From UCB3 sp964415605 (GTDB lineage: Bacteria; Chloroflexota; Anaerolineae; Epilineales; Epilineaceae): a stretch of DNA of 20,299 nt. Location: the NCBI GenBank assembly GCA_964415605.1, contig CAYQBA010000078.1, forward strand, positions 1 to 20,299, given 5' to 3'. A program made the translations under genes and the position numbers. The stretch's first letter is position 1. Every line of letters begins with the position of its first letter. The notes under the pieces are model-generated. The model saw nothing but the letters and a program-made list of their open reading frames with translations, was not told the origin of the DNA and did not search any database. Shown here one piece after another: positions 10,571 to 16,735 of this stretch.

Positions 10571-10628
10571 GGGGTGGGCGGTTAGACGTGTGTTAGAAGG
10601 CGGCGGCGCTGGACCGCGCCGGGAAGAT

Positions 10629-11045
10629 CTACCCGACGGCCCGCCGCGGCAACCATTCGATCCGGATGCTTCCTTCGAGTGCCTTGAACTCTGGATCACC
10701 CGTGAGGAGCGTTGCATCCAGATCAAGGGAGAGGGCGGCGGCGAACGTATCGGCGTAGGACATCCGGTGGTGTGCCTTGATGTGCGCCGCCACCAGGGCC
10801 AGCGTCCGCTCGACCGAGATGATCTCGATGGGAAGTCGATCCAGGGTCAGGATCGCCACCTCGGCCGCCGCCTGGCCGCCGACGCGCTCGCTGATGTAGA
10901 CCACTTCGCCGTAGTTGACCACGGACAAGACCAATCGGGCCTGACCCGCCATCGCTGCATCCAGCAGTTCGCGGACCCGCGCGCCGCCTGGCTCGTCGCA
11001 AAAGTAGGCCAGCACGGCGAAGGCATCAAGCACGTAGGGTGTCAA
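10629..11045 (-). CDS. PIN-domain ribonuclease toxin (VapC-like)
   Basis: A 138-residue PIN-domain protein, presumably an RNase that cleaves a structured RNA such as tRNA or rRNA when freed from its antitoxin. All four acidic active-site residues are present: Asp7 (YVLDAFA), Glu47 (VNYGEVVY), Asp99 (SYADTF) and Asp117 (LLTGDPEF). Translation starts at TTG 11045, inside the end of the antitoxin gene (20-bp overlap). The run GAGGAGGGGGAGC directly before this TTG is a strong ribosome binding site that decides the start. It is the second gene of an antitoxin-toxin operon and shares little with the second PIN protein at 11720-12142. Its target cannot be predicted. Confidence 0.9.
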   Translation of the reverse strand: MTPYVLDAFAVLAYFCDEPGGARVRELLDAAMAGQARLVLSVVNYGEVVYISERVGGQAAAEVAILTLDRLPIEIISVERTLALVAAHIKAHHRMSYADTFAAALSLDLDATLLTGDPEFKALEGSIRIEWLPRRAVG

Positions 11046-11295
11046 GCTCCCCCTCCTCGCGTTCGCGGTCGGCGGCCCGTTCCCGAAGCAGCGCCTCGGT
11101 CAGCGACGTGTCGGCCGTGAACCGGCGCAAGATGCCGAACCCGTCTGCCACCGGGTCGTCCGGCACCGGCAAGAGGGACAAGACGCCTCCGTAGTCCACG
11201 AAGGCGACCTTCCGCCCCGGAGCGAAGCCATACTTCTTCCGGTACTCCTTTGGTATCACGATCCAACCTTTGCTCGAAATCGTCATCGTTGTCAT
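11026..11295 (-). CDS. AbrB/MazE-type antitoxin
   Basis: An 89-residue protein whose N-terminal half is a SpoVT/AbrB swapped-hairpin DNA-binding domain: ISSKGWIVIPKEYRKKYGF then PGRKVAFVDYGG. The acidic, Arg/Glu-rich C-terminus should wrap the PIN toxin encoded next. Such antitoxins repress their own operon by binding palindromes at the promoter, and a perfect 10-bp palindrome lies at the predicted transcription start (11324-11333). The ATG at 11295 is preferred over the one at 11316: CGAGGATCGT gives it a ribosome binding site at 5 nt, the other has none. The open frame continues far upstream across the divergent promoter region, but that part is non-coding in appearance. Confidence 0.88.
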   Translation of the reverse strand: MTTMTISSKGWIVIPKEYRKKYGFAPGRKVAFVDYGGVLSLLPVPDDPVADGFGILRRFTADTSLTEALLRERAADREREEGELDTLRA

Positions 11296-11323
11296 ACGAT
11301 CCTCGAAAAGTGGCATACGTTGG

Positions 11324-11340
11324 CTGACGTCAGTATAGCA
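11324..11340 (-). promoter_or_regulatory. Extended -10 promoter with overlapping palindromic operator
   Basis: On the minus strand TGCTATACT is an extended -10 (TATACT, 11332-11337) for the AbrB-type antitoxin operon, with no good -35. The perfect palindrome CTGACGTCAG (11324-11333) overlaps its downstream end and the expected start site near 11325. A repressor bound there would block transcription, as expected for autorepression by the antitoxin. Confidence 0.5.
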
Positions 11341-11443
11341 ATCAGCACACACCGCGACCTCAAACATGCCCCTGCATCCACCCGTGCGGCGCGCCGGTCG
11401 TCCTATTCCCCGGCGTTCACGGCTCCACGAGCCGGCGTGTGCC

Positions 11444-11473
11444 TTGACAAGCCTGTGAAACTGTGATATTGTG
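11444..11473 (+). promoter_or_regulatory. Promoter of RHH antitoxin operon with TGTG repeats
   Basis: A consensus -35 TTGACA (11444-11449), a 17-bp spacer and TATTGT (11467-11472) place the start of transcription at about 11479, on the second codon (GTG) of the antitoxin frame. TGTG recurs at 11454, 11462 and 11470, an exact 8-bp step across the spacer and -10. Short direct repeats like this suit a ribbon-helix-helix autorepressor. No ribosome binding site precedes the start, so the mRNA is probably leaderless. Confidence 0.55.
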
Positions 11474-11475
11474 GC

Positions 11476-11733
11476 ATGGTGAAGAACATCACCGTCTCGA
11501 TTGACGATCACCTCTATCAGCAGGCTCGTGTTCGAGCGGCACAGCGCAACCGCTCGGTGTCCGCGCTCGTCCGCGAGTTTCTGGCCGCCCTGGTCGAGGA
11601 GGATACGAGTTTCGAGCGGCTGCGGCGCGAACAGAACGACCTCATCGCGCAAATCCGCGCCGGCCATCCGGGCTTCTCCGCCGCCGACCGCGTGACCAGG
11701 GACGACGTGCACGACCGCCATGCGCTTCGTTGA
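11476..11733 (+). CDS. Ribbon-helix-helix antitoxin (VapB-like)
   Basis: An 85-residue protein with an N-terminal ribbon-helix-helix domain: the strand KNITVSID, helix DHLYQQARVRAAQRN and helix SVSALVREFLAAL. The charged C-terminal half probably binds the PIN toxin. It is the first gene of a two-gene operon and overlaps the toxin gene by 14 bp. Both ATG (11476) and the next codon GTG (11479) are possible starts: the promoter spacing favours the GTG if the mRNA is leaderless. By family behaviour it should repress its own promoter, and the TGTG repeats are the likely site. It is unrelated in fold to the AbrB-type antitoxin encoded divergently 180 bp away. Confidence 0.88.
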   Translation: MVKNITVSIDDHLYQQARVRAAQRNRSVSALVREFLAALVEEDTSFERLRREQNDLIAQIRAGHPGFSAADRVTRDDVHDRHALR

Positions 11734-12142
11734 CACCAACGTGCTGCTTTACGCGATCAGCTCGCGCGCGGACGAGGCCAGCAAGGCCGAGCGGGCCGTG
11801 ACCCTCCTGAACGAACGTGACTTGGCGGTGTCCGTCCAAGTCCTGCAGGAGTTCTACGTCCAGGCAACCCGACCGTCGCGCTCGCCGCGCCTTGGCCACG
11901 ACGAGGCCGTTGCCTTCATCGGAACGTTCTTTCGGTTTCCGGTCCAGGAGACGACCGCATCCTTGCTCCGATCGGCTCTGGCGGCCAAGAGCCGCTGGCA
12001 GATCAGCTACTGGGATGCCACAATCGTCGAAGCCGCCCGTGCCCTCGGCTGCCATACGCTGTACTCCGAGGACCTGCGGCACGGTCAGGACTTCGATGGC
12101 GTACGCGTCGTCAACCCGTTCGTGTCTACCGACGGCAACTGA
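11720..12142 (+). CDS. PIN-domain ribonuclease toxin (VapC-like), second copy
   Basis: A 140-residue PIN-domain protein with the full acidic set: Asp5 in MRFVDTNVLLYA, Glu44 in VLQEFY, Asp99 in SYWDATI and Asp118 in LYSEDL. The block QISYWDATIVEAA is characteristic of one large VapC subgroup. It is expected to be a sequence- or structure-specific RNase restrained by the RHH antitoxin. The ATG at 11720 lies in the end of the antitoxin gene, so translation is probably coupled. The stop is only 20 bp before tpiA, so the toxin operon may read into the glycolytic gene. It differs clearly from the PIN protein at 10629-11045 and is not a recent duplicate of it. Confidence 0.92.
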   Translation: MRFVDTNVLLYAISSRADEASKAERAVTLLNERDLAVSVQVLQEFYVQATRPSRSPRLGHDEAVAFIGTFFRFPVQETTASLLRSALAAKSRWQISYWDATIVEAARALGCHTLYSEDLRHGQDFDGVRVVNPFVSTDGN

Positions 12143-12162
12143 GAGTCTCTCGAGCTTCGATC

Positions 12163-12975
12163 ATGGCATTGATCGCCCGTCGCCCGCTCGTCGCGGGCAA
12201 CTGGAAGATGCACAACACCCTCGCCGCGTCGCGCGAGCTGGCGCGCGCCGTTGCTGACAGCGTGGCCGCGTCGATCGCCGCGGCGCCGGACGCCGTCGAC
12301 GTCCTCGTCGCCCCACCGTTCACCGCACTGGCCGCGGTTTCCGACGTCCTCCGCGGGACGCCGGTGCTCCTCGCCGCGCAGACCATGCACTGGGCCGACC
12401 GCGGCGCCTTCACCGGCGAGGTCGCCGCGCCCATGGTGACCGAGCTCGCCTCGCACGTCATCCTCGGGCACTCCGAGCGCCGGCAGCTATTCCACGAGAC
12501 CGACGCCGACATCAACCGCAAGGTGCACGCCGCGCTGGCCCACGGCCTCGTGCCGATCGCGTGCGTCGGCGAGACCCTCGCCGAGCGCGAGGCCGGCCAG
12601 ACCGACGCCGTCGTCGCCCGCCAGGTCGACGCCGCGCTCGAGGGCGTCGCGCCCGACGAGGCCGCCCGCCTCCTCGTCGCCTACGAGCCCGTGTGGGCCA
12701 TCGGCACCGGGCGCGCCTGCGACCCGGCCGAGGCCGGGCGGGTGATGCGCGCCATCCGCGGCCGCGTGGCCGCCGCGTTCGGCGCCCCGGCCGCCGCCGC
12801 CGTGCGCCTCCTCTACGGTGGGTCGGTCACGCCCGACAACGCCGCCGCCTACTTCGCCGACCGAGACGTCGACGGCGCGCTGGTCGGCGGCGCGTCGCTG
12901 AAGGCCGACGCCTTCGGCGCCATCATCCACGCCGCCGCGGCGCGCACCGCCCCGCGGCCCGCGGCCGAAAGCTAA
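12163..12975 (+). CDS. tpiA: Triosephosphate isomerase
   Basis: Interconverts dihydroxyacetone phosphate and glyceraldehyde 3-phosphate in glycolysis and gluconeogenesis. The 270-residue TIM barrel is slightly longer than usual because of an Ala/Arg/Pro tail. Catalytic residues are Lys15 (GNWKMH), His103 (ILGHSERR) and Glu175 (AYEPVWAIGTG); the phosphate loop ends LYGGSV and GGASLKA. The ATG at 12163 gives the canonical N-terminus. Only a weak ribosome binding site is visible. The 20-bp gap to the PIN toxin gene holds the small inverted repeat GAGAGTCTCTC (12141-12151) but no promoter. The RNase J gene follows after 12 bp. The usual gap and pgk partners are not in the window. Confidence 0.98.
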   Translation: MALIARRPLVAGNWKMHNTLAASRELARAVADSVAASIAAAPDAVDVLVAPPFTALAAVSDVLRGTPVLLAAQTMHWADRGAFTGEVAAPMVTELASHVILGHSERRQLFHETDADINRKVHAALAHGLVPIACVGETLAEREAGQTDAVVARQVDAALEGVAPDEAARLLVAYEPVWAIGTGRACDPAEAGRVMRAIRGRVAAAFGAPAAAAVRLLYGGSVTPDNAAAYFADRDVDGALVGGASLKADAFGAIIHAAAARTAPRPAAES

Positions 12976-12987
12976 AGGATCATCCAG

Positions 12988-14634
12988 TTGAGCGGCACCC
13001 TACGCATCATCCCCCTCGGCGGCTACGGCGAGGTCGGGCGCAACATGACCGTCCTCGAGTACGACGACGCGATCATCGTCATCGACTGCGGGCTGATGTT
13101 CCCCGAGGGCGACATGCCCGGCGTCGACCTCGTCGTCCCCAACTTCACGTACCTCGCCGAGAACGTCGAGCGCGTGCTGGGCTACTTCATCACCCACGGC
13201 CACGAAGATCACCACGGCGCGCTGCCGTACGTCCTGCCACACGCGCCGGCGCCGATCTACGCCACGCGCCTGACACGGGGCTTCATCGAGGTCAAGCTCA
13301 AGGAGCACCGCCTTCTCGCCTCGGCCGAGATCGTGACCATCGCGGCCGGCCAGGCCATCGAGGTCGGGCCGTTCCGCGTCGAGCCGTTCCGGGTGGGCCA
13401 CTCCATCCCCGACGCCGTCGGGTTCGCGGTCGACACCCCGCTGGGGCTCGTGGTCCACAGCGGCGAGTACAAGTTCGACCTCACCCCGGTGTCCGGCAAG
13501 AGCACCGACCTGCACGCCCTGGCGGCGTACGGCCAGCGCGGCGTCCTGGCGCTCATGGCCGACAGCACCAACGCCGAGCGCCACGGCCACACGCCATCGG
13601 AGTCGGTGGTCCGCGAGGCGCTCGAGCACGTCTTCGAGCGCGCCGAGGGACGGGTCATCCTGGCCACGTTCGCCAGCAACATCAGCCGCGTGCAGGAGGT
13701 CATCAACGTCGCCGAGGACTTCGGGCGCAAGGTCGGGCTGGCGGGGCGCAGCATGGAGCAGAACATCGCCATGGCGCGCAACCTCGGCTACCTCGAGGCG
13801 GCGCCCGGGACGCTCGTGGGCTTGAAAGAGCTCGACGCGCTGCCCGACGACGAGGTCGTCGTCTGCTGCACGGGCACGCAGGGCGAGCCGACGTCGGCCC
13901 TGGTGCGGATGGCCAACGACACCCACCGCGAGCTGTCGCTGCGGCCCGGCGACACCGTGATCCTCTCGGCCACCCCGATCCCGGGCAACGAGGAGCTGGT
14001 GCACCGCACCATCGACAACCTCTTCCGGCGCGGCGCCCACGTCGTGTACCAGTCGCTGATGCCGGTGCACGTCAGCGGGCACGCCAGCCGCGAGGAGATG
14101 AAGCTCCTGCTCAAGCTCGTCAGCCCGCGCTACTTCGTGCCGGCCGGCGGCGAGTACCGCATGCTCGTCCTGCACGCCGAGCTGGCCGAGGCGCTCGGGA
14201 TGCCGGCCGAGGACGTGTTCGTGGTCGAGAGCGGCGAGGTCGTCGAGCTCGACGGCAACGGGGCGCGCCGCGCCGGCACGGTGCCCGGCGGCTACATCTA
14301 TGTCGACGGCCTCGGCGTCGGCGACATCGGCGAGGTCGTGCTGCGCGACCGCAACCACCTGGCGCGCGATGGGTTCCTGGTGGTCGTGGTGGCGGTCGAC
14401 CGCCAGACGTCCGGCCTGGCGCGCGAGCCCGAGATCCTGACCCGCGGCTTCGTGTTCCTGCCCGAGGCCGGCGAGCTCATCGCCGAGCTGCGGGCGCACG
14501 TGGCCGAGCTGGTCATGCAGGAGCACGGCAGCCACGACGCGCTCATCGGGCGCATCCGCGGCGGCCTGGCCGACCTCGTCAACAAGCGGACCGGGCGCCG
14601 GCCGATGGTGCTGCCGGTGGTGATCGACGTCTGA
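12988..14634 (+). CDS. rnj: Ribonuclease J
   Basis: A metallo-beta-lactamase/beta-CASP RNase of 548 residues that degrades and matures RNA with 5'-exonucleolytic and endonucleolytic activity; it takes the place of RNase E in many bacteria. The metal site motif THGHEDHHG supplies His70, His72, Asp74 and His75. Other family blocks are GGYGEVGRNM near the N-terminus, VGHSIPDA, HSGEYKFD, the beta-CASP block ADSTNAE, and SGHAS in the last metal-site region. The C-terminal domain ends with VNKRTGRRPMVLPVVIDV, where TGRRPMV is typical. Translation starts at TTG 12988, set by AAGGA 8 nt upstream. It is 12 bp behind tpiA and probably co-transcribed with it. A second RNase J paralogue elsewhere is possible. 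Confidence 0.97.
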   Translation: MSGTLRIIPLGGYGEVGRNMTVLEYDDAIIVIDCGLMFPEGDMPGVDLVVPNFTYLAENVERVLGYFITHGHEDHHGALPYVLPHAPAPIYATRLTRGFIEVKLKEHRLLASAEIVTIAAGQAIEVGPFRVEPFRVGHSIPDAVGFAVDTPLGLVVHSGEYKFDLTPVSGKSTDLHALAAYGQRGVLALMADSTNAERHGHTPSESVVREALEHVFERAEGRVILATFASNISRVQEVINVAEDFGRKVGLAGRSMEQNIAMARNLGYLEAAPGTLVGLKELDALPDDEVVVCCTGTQGEPTSALVRMANDTHRELSLRPGDTVILSATPIPGNEELVHRTIDNLFRRGAHVVYQSLMPVHVSGHASREEMKLLLKLVSPRYFVPAGGEYRMLVLHAELAEALGMPAEDVFVVESGEVVELDGNGARRAGTVPGGYIYVDGLGVGDIGEVVLRDRNHLARDGFLVVVVAVDRQTSGLAREPEILTRGFVFLPEAGELIAELRAHVAELVMQEHGSHDALIGRIRGGLADLVNKRTGRRPMVLPVVIDV

Positions 14635-14650
14635 GCGGGCGCGCGCCCGC
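14635..14650. terminator. 16-bp perfect GC palindrome after the RNase J gene
   Basis: GCGGGCGCGCGCCCGC is fully self-complementary and begins at the base after the RNase J stop codon. It could form a hairpin that ends or protects the tpiA-rnj mRNA. It lacks a T-run, so a factor-independent terminator is uncertain. Confidence 0.35.
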
Positions 14651-14651
14651 C

Positions 14652-14681
14652 TTGGCGCGCCCCCCGCCGGCCGCGTACAAT
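14652..14681 (+). promoter_or_regulatory. Candidate promoter of the epimerase-glycosyltransferase operon
   Basis: TTGGCG (14652-14657), an 18-bp spacer and TACAAT (14676-14681, five of six matches to the -10 consensus). Transcription should start at about 14688, next to the GTG at 14689 and the ATG at 14692. No ribosome binding site is present, so the first gene is probably read from a leaderless mRNA. Confidence 0.55.
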
Positions 14682-14688
14682 TGCCGGC

Positions 14689-15663
14689 GTGATGCCCCCA
14701 TCGCTCCCCGACCCGACCGCCTCCCGCCGCTGCGTCGTCACCGGCGCCGCCGGGTTCATCGGCAGCCACCTCGTCGACCGCCTGCTCGACGCCGGCCACG
14801 CCGTTGTCGGCGTCGACTGCTTCACCGACTACTACCCGCGGCCCGTCAAGGAGCGCAACCTGGTCGCCGCTCGCGGCCGGCCCGGGTTCACGTTCGTCGA
14901 GGCCGACCTCCGGACGTGCGCCATCGAGCCGCTCCTCGACGGCGCCGACACCGTCTTCCACCTCGCCGCCATGGCCGGGCTGCTCCAGTCGTGGACCGCG
15001 TTCGACGCCTACCTCTCGTGCAACGTGCTGGCCACCCAGCGCCTGCTCGACGCCGCCCGCGCCGCCCGGCCGCGCCACATCGTCCACGTGTCGACCTCGT
15101 CGGTGTACGGCGCCGACTCGACCGGCGACGAGGATCGCCCGCGCCGGCCGACCTCGCCCTACGGCGTGACCAAGCACGCGGCCGAGCAGCTCGTGTTCGC
15201 CTACGCCGACACCTTCGGGCTGCCGGTGACCGTCCTGCGCTACTTCTCGATCTACGGCCCCCGCCAGCGGCCCGACATGGGCTACACGATCTTCATCGAC
15301 CGCGTCCTGCGCGGGGCGCCCATCATCATCCACGGCGACGGCCGCCAGACCCGCGGCAACACCTACGTCGACGACTGCGTCGATGCCACGCTTGCCGCGA
15401 TGACGCACGGGCCCACCGGCGACGTGTTCAACGTCGGCGGCGGCGACGTCATCAGCGCCATCGACGCCCTCCGGCTGATCGAGGCGATCACCGGCCGCGC
15501 CGCCGACGTGGCGTTCGGGCCGCCGCGGCCCGGCGAGCAGCGCGAGGCCCTGGCCGACACGTCCAAGGCCCGCCGCGTCCTGGGCTGGGCGCCGCGGGTC
15601 GGCATCGAGGCCGGCCTGCGGCGGCAGGTGGCCTGGCAGGCCGCCGCGCGGGCCGCGGCCTGA
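14689..15663 (+). CDS. NAD-dependent nucleotide-sugar epimerase/dehydratase
   Basis: A 324-residue extended short-chain dehydrogenase/reductase that acts on nucleotide-activated sugars; UDP-glucose or UDP-glucuronate 4-epimerase activity is the likeliest. The Rossmann motif is GAAGFIGSHL (Gly19, Gly22, Gly25). The catalytic set is Ser/Thr in VSTSSVYG and Tyr158-x3-Lys162 in SPYGVTK. The substrate-binding part has RYFSIYGPRQRPDMG and the conserved C-terminal FGPPRPGEQREALADTSKA. Start codons GTG 14689 and ATG 14692 are adjacent. It is the first gene of the four-gene run and stands 10 bp before the glycosyltransferase, which suggests it supplies the sugar nucleotide. The exact substrate cannot be told from sequence. 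Confidence 0.9.
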   Translation: MMPPSLPDPTASRRCVVTGAAGFIGSHLVDRLLDAGHAVVGVDCFTDYYPRPVKERNLVAARGRPGFTFVEADLRTCAIEPLLDGADTVFHLAAMAGLLQSWTAFDAYLSCNVLATQRLLDAARAARPRHIVHVSTSSVYGADSTGDEDRPRRPTSPYGVTKHAAEQLVFAYADTFGLPVTVLRYFSIYGPRQRPDMGYTIFIDRVLRGAPIIIHGDGRQTRGNTYVDDCVDATLAAMTHGPTGDVFNVGGGDVISAIDALRLIEAITGRAADVAFGPPRPGEQREALADTSKARRVLGWAPRVGIEAGLRRQVAWQAAARAAA

Positions 15664-15673
15664 GGCGCCGCCG

Positions 15674-16708
15674 ATGCCCACCGCCATCGACCTCGCCGCG
15701 CCGTCCGCCATGCGCTTCCGCGCGGCCACCACCGGCGGCGCCCCCGAGATCTCGGTGGTCATCCCGCTCTTCAACGAGGCGCCCACCGTGCCCGAGCTCG
15801 CGCGCCGGCTGACCGCGGCGCTCGACCGCCTCGGCCGGACGTGGGAGGTCGTCGTCGTCGACGACGGGTCCACCGACGGGTCGTTCGAGGCGCTGCGCGC
15901 CGTGCACGCCGCCGACCCGCGCTTCGTCGTCGTGCGGCTGCGGCGCAACTTCGGGCAGACCCCGGCCTTCGCCGCCGGCTTCGACGCCGCGCGCGGCGCC
16001 ATCGTCGTGACCATGGACGCCGATCTGCAGAACGACCCCGACGACATCGCGCGCGTGCTGGCGGCGATGGAGGCCGGCGGGCTGGACATCGTCAGCGGGT
16101 GGCGGCAGGACCGCAAAGAGCCGCTCCTGCTGCGGCGCATCCCGTCGCGCCTCGGCAACCGCGTGATGACCCGCCTGACCGGCGTGGCGCTGCACGACAC
16201 CGGGTGCTCGCTCAAGGCGTACCGTGCCGACGTCATCCACAACACCCGGCTCTACGGCAACTTCCACCGCTTCATCCCCGCCGTCGCCAGCTGGTACGGC
16301 GTGACGGTCGGCGAGGTGCCGGTGCGCGACAACGCCCGCGCGCACGGCGCGTCGAAGTACGGCCGCGGCCTGATGCGCGCCCCGCGCGTCGTGCTCGACC
16401 TGTTGACGCTGCACTTTCTGCTGAACTACGCCACGCGGCCGATCCACGTCTTCGGCGGACTGGGGATCGCCTCGGCCGGGCTCGGCCTCGTGTTCGGCGC
16501 CTACCTGACCGCGCTCAAGCTGGTGGGGCATCAGGACATCGGCAACCGCCCGCTCTTGCTCCTGGCCATCCTGCTCGTGATCGTCGGCGTCCAGTTCATC
16601 TCGATGGGATTCCTCGGCGAGCTCGTGGTGCGCACCTACTACGAATCCCAGAACAAGCCGATCTACGCCGTGCGCGAGGTGCTCGACGGAGATCAGCCCG
16701 CCGGTTGA
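15674..16708 (+). CDS. Dpm1/GtrB-like family 2 glycosyltransferase
   Basis: A 344-residue membrane-anchored GT2 enzyme that resembles polyprenyl-phosphate glycosyltransferases (Dpm1, GtrB, ArnC). These move a sugar from its nucleotide to a polyprenyl phosphate on the cytoplasmic face. The GT-A fold shows ISVVIPLFNEAPTVPEL, DDGSTDGS (63-70) and the metal-binding D115-A-D117 in MDADLQND. Two C-terminal membrane segments lie at about 258-282 and 292-317, as in GtrB. ATG 15674 is taken as start; an internal Met at residue 13 is also possible. The gene lies 10 bp after the epimerase and 27 bp before the propeller gene, in one probable operon. Its product could be the donor used by the GT39-like enzyme at the end of the operon. 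Confidence 0.92.
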   Translation: MPTAIDLAAPSAMRFRAATTGGAPEISVVIPLFNEAPTVPELARRLTAALDRLGRTWEVVVVDDGSTDGSFEALRAVHAADPRFVVVRLRRNFGQTPAFAAGFDAARGAIVVTMDADLQNDPDDIARVLAAMEAGGLDIVSGWRQDRKEPLLLRRIPSRLGNRVMTRLTGVALHDTGCSLKAYRADVIHNTRLYGNFHRFIPAVASWYGVTVGEVPVRDNARAHGASKYGRGLMRAPRVVLDLLTLHFLLNYATRPIHVFGGLGIASAGLGLVFGAYLTALKLVGHQDIGNRPLLLLAILLVIVGVQFISMGFLGELVVRTYYESQNKPIYAVREVLDGDQPAG

Positions 16709-16735
16709 CCGGCCCCCTTGGAGGAGACAAGCGAC

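Noticed and set aside
10476..10628. CIRCE heat-shock operator before dnaK
   Set aside because: The consensus TTAGCACTC-N9-GAGTGCTAA is absent; the TTAG sequences near 10582 and 10593 do not form the inverted repeat.
11296..11739. Long N-terminal extension of the AbrB-type antitoxin
   Set aside because: The extra frame lies across the divergent promoters and the RHH gene on the other strand; the start at 11295 has a ribosome binding site and the family N-terminus.
12561..15812. Plus-strand open frame of over 1000 codons across tpiA, RNase J and the epimerase
   Set aside because: Composition is almost all Arg, Pro, Gly and Ala, and it overlaps three well-identified genes in another frame.
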